From contig CALJHI010000059.1 in assembly GCA_938075575.1 (NCBI GenBank), positions 1 to 8,007 on the forward strand: a stretch of DNA of 8,007 bases. Direction: 5' to 3'. The notes beneath the pieces are model-generated. The model saw only the letters and a list, made by a program, of their open reading frames with translations, was not told where the DNA came from and ran no database searches. This stretch comes from an uncultured SAR86 cluster bacterium (GTDB taxonomy: Bacteria > Pseudomonadota > Gammaproteobacteria > Magnimaribacterales > D2472). Within the stretch, counting starts at the first letter, position 1. The number at the start of each line of letters is the position of its first letter. Shown one piece after another: positions 1-5,037 of this stretch. A program made the translations under genes and the position numbers.

Positions 1-668
1 CTTCAAAGAGGTGCATTTTAGAAGCTTTAAAACATAATAATTTTGAGTTTACTTCTGGCAACAAGGGTTATACCAAATGGATAGATGAAATAGTTTGGAG
101 AGAATTTTATAGAAATATCATGCATTCTTTTCCAAAAGTTAGTAAAGGCAAGCCATTTCAGAATTATACAAATGCTATTCAATGGAGATATGACGAGAAT
201 GAATTTAATGCCTGGAAAAATGGTATGACTGGATTTCCCATTATTGATGCTGCAATGAGGCAATTAAAAACTGAGGGCTGGATGCATAATAGATTGAGAA
301 TGGTTGTGGCAATGTTTTTCACAAAAAATATGCTGCATGATTGGAGGCTAGGAGAAAAGTTTTTTATGGAAAGTTTAATTGATGCAGACTTTGCTTCAAA
401 TAACGGTGGTTGGCAATGGAGTAGCTCTACCGGTACTGATGCAGCACCATATTTTAGAATATTTAATCCTATAACCCAGTCGACTAATTTTGATAAAGAC
501 GGAAAATTCATCAAAAAATTTGTTCCAGAACTAAAAGATTTAGATAAAAAAGTTATTCACGACCCTGATAGTTCTTTGCGAAGACATCTGGGATACCCAG
601 AACCTATACTAAATCTCAAAGAATCAAGGTTGAGAGCTATTGAGGCATTCAAGGAATCTAGAGAATAG
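1..668 (+). CDS. phrB: Deoxyribodipyrimidine photolyase, C-terminal half (5' end outside window)
   Basis: This enzyme uses blue light and reduced FAD to split cyclobutane pyrimidine dimers in DNA. The reading frame is open from the first complete codon at position 3 and ends in TAG at 666-668. That gives 221 residues, a little under half of a typical 470-residue photolyase. The visible part is the helical FAD/DNA-binding domain. Counting against E. coli PhrB, the spacing matches exactly: the E274/W277 pair (DEIVW), the electron-transfer tryptophans W306 (AIQW), W359 (HDWR) and W382, the dimer-contacting W384 (GGWQW), and N341/R342/M345 (MHNRLRM). The segment STGTDAAPYFRIFNP is a family hallmark. 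All catalytic residues in this half are intact, so it looks functional. The antenna-binding N-terminal domain lies upstream and cannot be judged. A class I CPD photolyase is more likely than a cryptochrome, given the close match to PhrB. The next gene begins 51 bp later from its own promoter. Confidence 0.95.
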   Translation, partial: SKRCILEALKHNNFEFTSGNKGYTKWIDEIVWREFYRNIMHSFPKVSKGKPFQNYTNAIQWRYDENEFNAWKNGMTGFPIIDAAMRQLKTEGWMHNRLRMVVAMFFTKNMLHDWRLGEKFFMESLIDADFASNNGGWQWSSSTGTDAAPYFRIFNPITQSTNFDKDGKFIKKFVPELKDLDKKVIHDPDSSLRRHLGYPEPILNLKESRLRAIEAFKESRE

Positions 669-670
669 CT

Positions 671-698
671 TTAACAAAAGCATCAATATATCTATAAT
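671..698 (+). promoter_or_regulatory. Sigma70-type promoter for the aldehyde dehydrogenase gene
   Basis: A TTAACA -35 element (671-676, five of six consensus bases) and a perfect TATAAT -10 element (693-698) are separated by 16 bp. The predicted transcription start is near 704-706, giving a leader of about 15 nt. The leader contains an AGGA Shine-Dalgarno at 709-712, 7 nt before the ATG at 720. The promoter sits directly behind the photolyase stop, so the dehydrogenase can be transcribed independently. I see no terminator between the two genes, so readthrough from the photolyase is also possible. Confidence 0.7.
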
Positions 699-719
699 TT
701 ATATATACAGGAAATAACT

Positions 720-2144
720 ATGAAAGATAAATTAGATTTTTACATTAATGGAAAATGGAGCAAGCCTTCAAGTGCGGAGACTATTGAAGTTTTCAATCCT
801 GCTACTGAAGAGGTTATTGGTTTGATATCAGCAGGCACCAAAGAAGATATAAATGTTGCAGTTGGTCATGCAAAAGAGGCCTTTAAAACATTTAGCAAAA
901 CTTCGCCAGCAGAGCGAGCAGATCACCTTAAAGCAATTATAGAAGTTTATGAAAAAAGAATGGATGAGGTTGCAACTACTGTAACAGAGGAGATGGGTGC
1001 GCCTTTGTGGTTATCTCAAGTGGCACAAGCGACAACCGGCTTAAGTCATTTTAAAGGAACTTTAAAGACTCTAGAGAATTATGAATTTGAGAGAAACTCA
1101 GAAAATTATATTGAAAGAAAAGAGGCAATTGGTGTTGTTGGAATGATTACTCCATGGAACTGGCCTATGAATCAGATGTGTACAAAGGTAGCATCTGCTA
1201 TTGCTGCCGGATGTACTATGGTTTTAAAGCCTAGTGAAATATCTCCATATTGTGCAATTTTATTGGCTGAAATTATTGATGAGGCAGGGCTTCCTAAAGG
1301 TGTGTTCAATTTAGTAAATGGATATGGACCTATAGCAGGAGCTGCATTATCAGAAAATTCAGATGTAGATATGATTTCGATTACAGGCTCAACCAGGGCT
1401 GGAATTGCTGTAGCACAAGCATCAGCGCCTTCAGTAAAAAGAGTTGCTCAAGAGCTTGGTGGTAAATCGGCAAATATAGTCCTTGATGATGCAAATATTG
1501 AAAAGGCTATTGCCTCAGGAATATCTCAATGCTTTTTAAATACAGGTCAAACATGCACAGCCCCAACACGAATGCTGGTTTCAGCTAAAAATTATGATAA
1601 GGCATTAGAAATCGCTAAAGCAGTTGTTCAAAAAACAACAGTAGGTGATCCAATGGATGAAAATTCAAAGATGGGACCTATATCAAATAAAGCTCAATAC
1701 GAGAAAGTCATAAGAATGATTGAGATTGGTATTGAAGAAGGCGCAACTTTAGTTGCTGGTGGCACTGAACTTCCAGATGGCTTAGAAAAGGGCTATTACG
1801 TTAAACCTACTGTTTTTGCAGATGTAACTAATGATATGACAATAGCAAGAGAAGAGGTTTTTGGACCTGTTTTGTGTATTTTAAAATATGAAACGGAAGA
1901 AGAAGCTATTGAAATAGCTAATGATACTGATTATGGCTTAGCTGGTTATGTGCAAGGTGAGATTAATCATGCTCAAGAGGTAGCAAGACATATTAGAGCT
2001 GGTCAAATTACTATCAATGGTGGCAATAGAGAGAACAATGCTCCATTTGGAGGCTATAAAGCTTCAGGAAATGGAAGAGAGCATGGGACTCATGGTCTAG
2101 AGGACTATTTAGAGACTAAGGCTATGATTAGTCCGTTAGCTTAA
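720..2144 (+). CDS. NAD(P)+-dependent aldehyde dehydrogenase family protein
   Basis: This cytosolic enzyme oxidises an aldehyde to a carboxylic acid with NAD(P)+. Its 474 residues span the whole ALDH fold. Visible motifs in order are FNPATEEVIG near residues 25-34, TPWNWP with the oxyanion-hole Asn147, the cofactor-loop ITGSTRAG (221-228), the general base Glu245 in QELGGK, and the catalytic Cys279 in GQTCTAPTR. EVFGPV and the closing APFGGYKASGNGREHG segment follow in the C-terminal part. The start is supported by AGGA 7 nt upstream and a strong promoter. Substrate cannot be read from sequence. The TCTAPTRML stretch recalls the CddD-like branch (6-oxolauric acid dehydrogenase of Rhodococcus and relatives), which would fit a medium-chain or hydrophobic aldehyde, but that is a recollection and not a search result. 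It is less likely to be a betaine-aldehyde or succinate-semialdehyde dehydrogenase. The 3' end converges on the adducin-fold gene and their stop codons overlap by 3 bp. Confidence 0.93.
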   Translation: MKDKLDFYINGKWSKPSSAETIEVFNPATEEVIGLISAGTKEDINVAVGHAKEAFKTFSKTSPAERADHLKAIIEVYEKRMDEVATTVTEEMGAPLWLSQVAQATTGLSHFKGTLKTLENYEFERNSENYIERKEAIGVVGMITPWNWPMNQMCTKVASAIAAGCTMVLKPSEISPYCAILLAEIIDEAGLPKGVFNLVNGYGPIAGAALSENSDVDMISITGSTRAGIAVAQASAPSVKRVAQELGGKSANIVLDDANIEKAIASGISQCFLNTGQTCTAPTRMLVSAKNYDKALEIAKAVVQKTTVGDPMDENSKMGPISNKAQYEKVIRMIEIGIEEGATLVAGGTELPDGLEKGYYVKPTVFADVTNDMTIAREEVFGPVLCILKYETEEEAIEIANDTDYGLAGYVQGEINHAQEVARHIRAGQITINGGNRENNAPFGGYKASGNGREHGTHGLEDYLETKAMISPLA

Positions 2145-2950
2145 TCTAGTAAATCAGGCTCTTTTTTAACTATCATGTCGAATGCTGGCTGAAAGCTAGC
2201 CCATGCAGCTATATCATTAGCAATGAACTCTCTTGTTTTAACAGCAGTTTCATGTGGAATGATAATAGGCTTACCGGCTGCCTCTGCTGCTAGCTGAGCT
2301 TGGCAGCATCTTTCCATGGATGTATAAAACCATAAAGCAATATCAACTGATGGCCCTGTTGTTAAAATGCCATGATTTTGTAGAATAATTACTTTTTTAT
2401 CCCCAAGCGCCTTAGCTATTAGATCGCCTTCTTCCACTTCCTCTACAACTCCTGAAAAGTCACTATAAAGAGCCTGTTGTTCATAAAAAGCACAAGCATC
2501 TTGTGAGATAGGATCAAGAAGTTTTCCTAATGTTGAAAAAGTTCTCCCTTGTATGGAGTGTGAATGAGCTGCAGCATTTACATCCGGTCGAGCCTTATGA
2601 AGCCTTGAATGAATTGCAAAGGCAGCAACATTAACATCTCTGTCACCTTGAACAACTTTACCATCATGATTTACAAGTATTAAATCTGAAACTGAAATGT
2701 GAGAAAAATGAACTCCAAGTGGATTAACCCAAAAATGATCTTGGAATTCTGGATCTCTATACGTGATATGACCAGCTACACCTTCATTAAAACCACAGTG
2801 AGCAAAGAACCTAAATCCAGCTGCTAACTTTTCAAGTTGATCTCTTCTTACCTCAGCAACATTAGCAAATTCTTTCATCTCAAGGCCTTTTTTCTTTAAA
2901 GGCAATCTACCATCAGTTAGGTTAATTTTAATAGGTGTAACATTTGACAT
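2141..2950 (-). CDS. Class II aldolase/adducin-fold family protein
   Basis: This 269-residue cytosolic protein has the class II aldolase/adducin fold, which binds a divalent metal, usually zinc. The three metal-ligand histidines are in place: His129 and His131 (AAHSHS, after ARPDV) and His193 (LQNHG). Family segments GFNEGVAGHITYR (53-65) and VNPLGVHF (75-82) precede them. In sugar-phosphate aldolases such as FucA a catalytic Glu sits a few residues before the conserved IH...RPDV segment. Here that stretch reads NVAAFAIHSRLH, with Ala110 at the expected place, so ordinary aldol cleavage is doubtful. The sequence looks like the broad, poorly characterised branch that also includes the adducin head domain. 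I chose the ATG at 2950-2948 because GGAG lies 6 nt upstream (2960-2957). The frame stays open to an ATG at 2995, which would add 15 residues (MISYFIIQT...) unlike the family and without a ribosome site. It is divergent from the fumarase gene and convergent with the dehydrogenase. The substrate is unknown. Confidence 0.85.
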   Translation of the reverse strand: MSNVTPIKINLTDGRLPLKKKGLEMKEFANVAEVRRDQLEKLAAGFRFFAHCGFNEGVAGHITYRDPEFQDHFWVNPLGVHFSHISVSDLILVNHDGKVVQGDRDVNVAAFAIHSRLHKARPDVNAAAHSHSIQGRTFSTLGKLLDPISQDACAFYEQQALYSDFSGVVEEVEEGDLIAKALGDKKVIILQNHGILTTGPSVDIALWFYTSMERCCQAQLAAEAAGKPIIIPHETAVKTREFIANDIAAWASFQPAFDMIVKKEPDLLD

Positions 2951-2975
2951 TCTTTTCTCCACGAAATAAGTTTGA

Positions 2976-2981
2976 ATGATA
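2976..2981 (-). promoter_or_regulatory. Possible -10 element for the adducin-fold gene
   Basis: Reading leftwards, TATCAT matches five of six bases of the -10 consensus. It would start transcription near 2969, leaving a leader of about 19 nt that contains the GGAG ribosome site at 2960-2957. No good -35 element is seen at 16-18 bp. It overlaps the candidate rightward fumarase -10. The assignment rests on position and a short AT-rich motif, so it is weak. Confidence 0.3.
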
Positions 2982-2985
2982 AAAT
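2977..2985 (+). promoter_or_regulatory. Possible extended -10 promoter for the fumarase gene
   Basis: TGATAAAAT fits the extended -10 pattern TGnTATAAT with one mismatch in the hexamer. Transcription would begin near 2991-2993, leaving a leader of about 18 nt before the ATG at 3010. The bases at the -35 position (around 2957-2962) do not match consensus, which extended -10 promoters tolerate. The region is the only non-coding DNA upstream of the fumarase gene (59 bp), so a promoter must lie here or inside the neighbouring gene. Confidence 0.4.
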
Positions 2986-3009
2986 AGCTTATCAAATATT
3001 GGTTTAAAT

Positions 3010-4398
3010 ATGAAATATAGAATCGAAAAAGACAGCCTTGGAAACGTTAAAGTGCCAGAGGACGCGCTTTGGGGAGCTCAAACTCAAAGAGCTCTAGAAA
3101 ACTTTAAAATTAGTGGCATTAAGTTTACATTTCCTTTTGGAAGGTCATTTATTGAAGCTCTGGGAGTTATTAAATATTCAGCTGCTGTATCTAACAATAA
3201 ATTAAAACTATTAAGTGCAAAAAAAGCTAATGCTATTAAATCTGCTTCTAAAGGAGTAATTAAGGGTGATTATGACGATGCTTTCCCTTTAGATGTTTTT
3301 CAAACTGGCTCAGGAACTAGTACCAATATGAATGCTAATGAAGTTATAGCAAATGTAGCTTCAAAGAAAACAAAAACAGACATTAATGCTAATGATGATG
3401 TAAATATGAGTCAAAGTTCTAATGATGTTATTCCTACTGCAATATGTATTAGCGCATCAATTGATATGCAAAGACAATTACTTCCTAGTTTAGATATTCT
3501 TATTAATACCATAGATAAAAAAATGAAAGAGGTTAAAGGTAGTGTTAAAACAGGTAGAACGCATTTAATGGATGCAATGCCAATAGACTTTTCTCAAGAA
3601 CTATCAGGTTGGAAAGCTCAGCTTGAAAGCTCAAAAAAATCTCTTATTGCAGCCTCATCTAGAATGCTCGAACTCCCCCAAGGCGGAACAGCTATAGGTA
3701 CCGGCATAAATACCCATAAAGATTTTTCAAAGCATTTTTGTAATGAAGTAAATGCATTAACAGGCTTAAAAACCAAACAAGCTAAGAATTTTTTCCAAGG
3801 ATTAAGTTCAGTTGATAATGCTGTAGAGCTATCTTCTGCAGTCAAAAACTTAAGTATTGTTTTAATGAAGATATCAAATGATCTGAGGTGGATGAATAGC
3901 GGGCCTCTAACAGGTTTATCAGAGATTGAACTTGAAGCACTTCAGCCTGGAAGCAGCATCATGCCTGGCAAAGTGAACCCTGTCATACCAGAGGCAGTTG
4001 CAATGGCTTGCGCAGATGTAATAGGAAATGACACTACAATAACAGTTGCTGGTCAAAGCGGTAACTTTCAATTAAATGTCATGCTACCTGTCGTTGCATA
4101 TAATTTGCTAAAAAGCATTACTTTAATGGCTAACTCAATGCCCTTGCTTGCAAGTAAGGCAATTAAAACCTTTAAGATAAATTCTAAGAATATTGAAGAA
4201 TCTTTATCAAAAAATCCAATATTGGTCACAGCTTTAAATAGAAAAATAGGCTATGTAAAAGCTGCGGCAATAGCCAAAAAAGCATATAAAGAAAATAAAT
4301 CTATTATAGATGTAGCTCATAAAGAGACAGGCATAGGTATCAAAGAGCTAACAAAGTTACTAGATCCTTCAAAACTCACCAAAGGTGGTATTAATTAA
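3010..4398 (+). CDS. fumC: Class II fumarate hydratase (fumarase C)
   Basis: This is the iron-independent fumarase, a cytosolic homotetramer that interconverts fumarate and L-malate in the TCA cycle. Its 462 residues compare with 467 for E. coli FumC. The three conserved regions that build the shared active site are visible: GSGTSTNMNANE (100-111), GRTHLMDAMP with His185 (the expected catalytic His), and the superfamily signature GSSIMPGKVNP (314-324) with its mobile-loop serines 315/316 and Lys321. SSNDVIPTA precedes the second region. GQSGNFQLNVM and the small C-terminal domain with LVTALNRKIGY complete the fold. THLMDAMP rather than THLQDATP is a variant I recall from other proteobacterial FumC proteins. 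Argininosuccinate lyase, aspartase and adenylosuccinate lyase share the superfamily, but the overall match favours fumarase. The ATG has no clear Shine-Dalgarno (only a short GG at 3001-3002). The pterin dehydratase ATG follows the TAA with no gap, which suggests co-transcription and coupled translation. Confidence 0.93.
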   Translation: MKYRIEKDSLGNVKVPEDALWGAQTQRALENFKISGIKFTFPFGRSFIEALGVIKYSAAVSNNKLKLLSAKKANAIKSASKGVIKGDYDDAFPLDVFQTGSGTSTNMNANEVIANVASKKTKTDINANDDVNMSQSSNDVIPTAICISASIDMQRQLLPSLDILINTIDKKMKEVKGSVKTGRTHLMDAMPIDFSQELSGWKAQLESSKKSLIAASSRMLELPQGGTAIGTGINTHKDFSKHFCNEVNALTGLKTKQAKNFFQGLSSVDNAVELSSAVKNLSIVLMKISNDLRWMNSGPLTGLSEIELEALQPGSSIMPGKVNPVIPEAVAMACADVIGNDTTITVAGQSGNFQLNVMLPVVAYNLLKSITLMANSMPLLASKAIKTFKINSKNIEESLSKNPILVTALNRKIGYVKAAAIAKKAYKENKSIIDVAHKETGIGIKELTKLLDPSKLTKGGIN

Positions 4399-4737
4399 AT
4401 GGCAGACTTATGTGATTTGACCTGTGAAGCATGTAGGGCAGATGCTCCTACTGTAAGCCCCGAAGATCAAGAGCTTTTATTAAAAGATATAAAAGGTTGG
4501 GCAATCAATACCGATCCTTGCGATATGCTGGTTAAAAAATATAATTTTGATGATTACGAGAGCGCACTTTCATTTACCAATGCTGTGGCTGAGATGGCGG
4601 AAATCGAAGGACATCACCCCAAGATAATATTAGAGTGGGGTTTGGTTTATGTCAGTTGGTGGTCGCATAAAATAAACGGACTGCATAAAAATGACTTTAT
4701 TTGCGCCTCAAAAACTGACAAACTTTTTAAATCTTAA
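4399..4737 (+). CDS. phhB: 4a-hydroxytetrahydrobiopterin dehydratase (pterin-4a-carbinolamine dehydratase)
   Basis: This small cytosolic enzyme dehydrates the 4a-carbinolamine left by aromatic amino acid hydroxylases, giving quinonoid dihydropterin so that the cofactor can be recycled. At 112 residues it has normal family length. The N-terminal TCEACRADAP, FTNAVAEMAE (59-68), EGHHP with His72 and His73, and WWSHKINGLHKNDFI with His90 are visible. These three histidines correspond to the active-site set of the family. The TCEACRADAP start and WWSH..GLH.NDF closely resemble Pseudomonas PhhB, the partner of phenylalanine hydroxylase PhhA. No hydroxylase gene is in this window, so the use of the symbol rests on similarity only. 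The start codon abuts the fumarase TAA. AGGTGG at 4383-4388, inside the end of fumC, serves as ribosome site 10 nt upstream. Phenylalanine/tyrosine breakdown yields fumarate, so pairing with fumarase makes metabolic sense, but that link is inference. Confidence 0.92.
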   Translation: MADLCDLTCEACRADAPTVSPEDQELLLKDIKGWAINTDPCDMLVKKYNFDDYESALSFTNAVAEMAEIEGHHPKIILEWGLVYVSWWSHKINGLHKNDFICASKTDKLFKS

Positions 4738-4748
4738 AGGAATCTAAA

Positions 4749-4976
4749 ATGGAACAAAACGAAAAACCTTATCAGTCACTAGCATGGATCGCTACTGGAA
4801 TTCTTATTATTGCTGCATCACTTGCAAGTTTTGTACCTGAGCTTGAATTGCACCATTGGGCTTTTATTTCTGCCAATACTATATGGGTGATTGTAGGAAT
4901 TCTATGGAAAGAGCAATCTCTTGTAGTTCTCAATGCTGGTCTTACATTAATCTATATTTTAGGCCTGATTTTTTAA
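4749..4976 (+). CDS. Small three-helix membrane protein of unknown function
   Basis: I cannot assign this 75-residue protein to a function. After a short polar N-terminus (MEQNEKPYQ) it has three hydrophobic stretches, roughly residues 10-29, 37-53 and 57-75. Short turns carry charged residues (PELELHH, WKEQ), and the last helix ends at the C-terminus. It is predicted to be an inner-membrane protein with almost no soluble part. The pattern of the last two helices, with VVLNAGLTLIYILGLI, is faintly like small CBU_0592-type membrane proteins, but I am not confident of this. The gene is very likely real. AAAGGA (4736-4741) sits 7 nt before the ATG and overlaps the end of the dehydratase gene, the gap is 11 bp, and a candidate terminator follows. 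It is probably the last gene of the fumC-phhB unit. Confidence 0.75.
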   Translation: MEQNEKPYQSLAWIATGILIIAASLASFVPELELHHWAFISANTIWVIVGILWKEQSLVVLNAGLTLIYILGLIF

Positions 4977-4981
4977 AAACC

Positions 4982-5012
4982 CTATAGAAAAATATCTTAT
5001 AGATTTTTTTTT
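4982..5012 (+). terminator. Weak AT-rich intrinsic terminator
   Basis: CTAT-AGA at 4982-4988 can pair with TCT-t-ATAG at 4995-5002. This makes a 7-bp stem with one bulged T and a six-base loop (4989-4994). It is followed by A and a run of nine T (5004-5012). The stem is poor in GC, so it would be a weak terminator by E. coli rules, but its position between the membrane protein stop and the guaB promoter, together with the long T run, supports it as the end of the fumC-phhB-membrane protein unit. Confidence 0.5.
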
Positions 5013-5023
5013 CCATTTAGTCT

Positions 5024-5032
5024 TGGTATAAT
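5024..5032 (+). promoter_or_regulatory. Extended -10 promoter of guaB, five bases before its start codon
   Basis: TGGTATAAT is a perfect extended -10 element (TGn plus TATAAT at 5027-5032). Only CCAAC separates it from the guaB ATG at 5038, so initiation at the usual distance falls on or next to the A of that ATG, preceded by C as preferred. The -35 region (around 5004-5009) is only the terminator T run, which extended -10 promoters can tolerate. No Shine-Dalgarno is possible in so short a space. The predicted product is a leaderless guaB-guaA transcript. Confidence 0.7.
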
Positions 5033-5037
5033 CCAAC

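Noticed and set aside
179..514. An open frame of 111 codons on the minus strand inside the photolyase gene, with another at 27-263.
   Set aside because: The plus-strand frame matches PhrB residue by residue across these spans. The antisense frames have no recognisable content.
2138..2167. A short AGCTT/AGGCT stem followed by six T, as a possible rightward terminator for the aldehyde dehydrogenase gene.
   Set aside because: The stem is only about five pairs with a G-T pair and a 13-base loop, and it lies in the coding end of the opposite gene. It is too weak to call as a terminator.
2951..2995. An upstream in-frame ATG at 2995 that would lengthen the adducin-fold protein by 15 residues.
   Set aside because: The added residues do not resemble the family and have no ribosome site before them. 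The ATG at 2950 has GGAG at good spacing, and the longer form would fill nearly all of the divergent promoter region.
2972..3000. TTGAAT (2972-2977) with AATATT (2995-3000) at 17-bp spacing as an alternative fumC promoter.
   Set aside because: The -10 matches only four of six bases and would place the start near or past the ATG. The extended -10 at 2977-2985 is a better fit.
3618..3845. Antisense open frame within fumC, and a similar one at 7241-7549 within guaA.
   Set aside because: Both are covered by strongly conserved plus-strand enzymes and show no ribosome site or recognisable protein features.
4977..5037. A purine riboswitch or attenuator upstream of guaB.
   Set aside because: The gap is only 61 bp and holds a terminator and a promoter that ends five bases before the start codon. 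There is no room for an aptamer in the transcript from this promoter.
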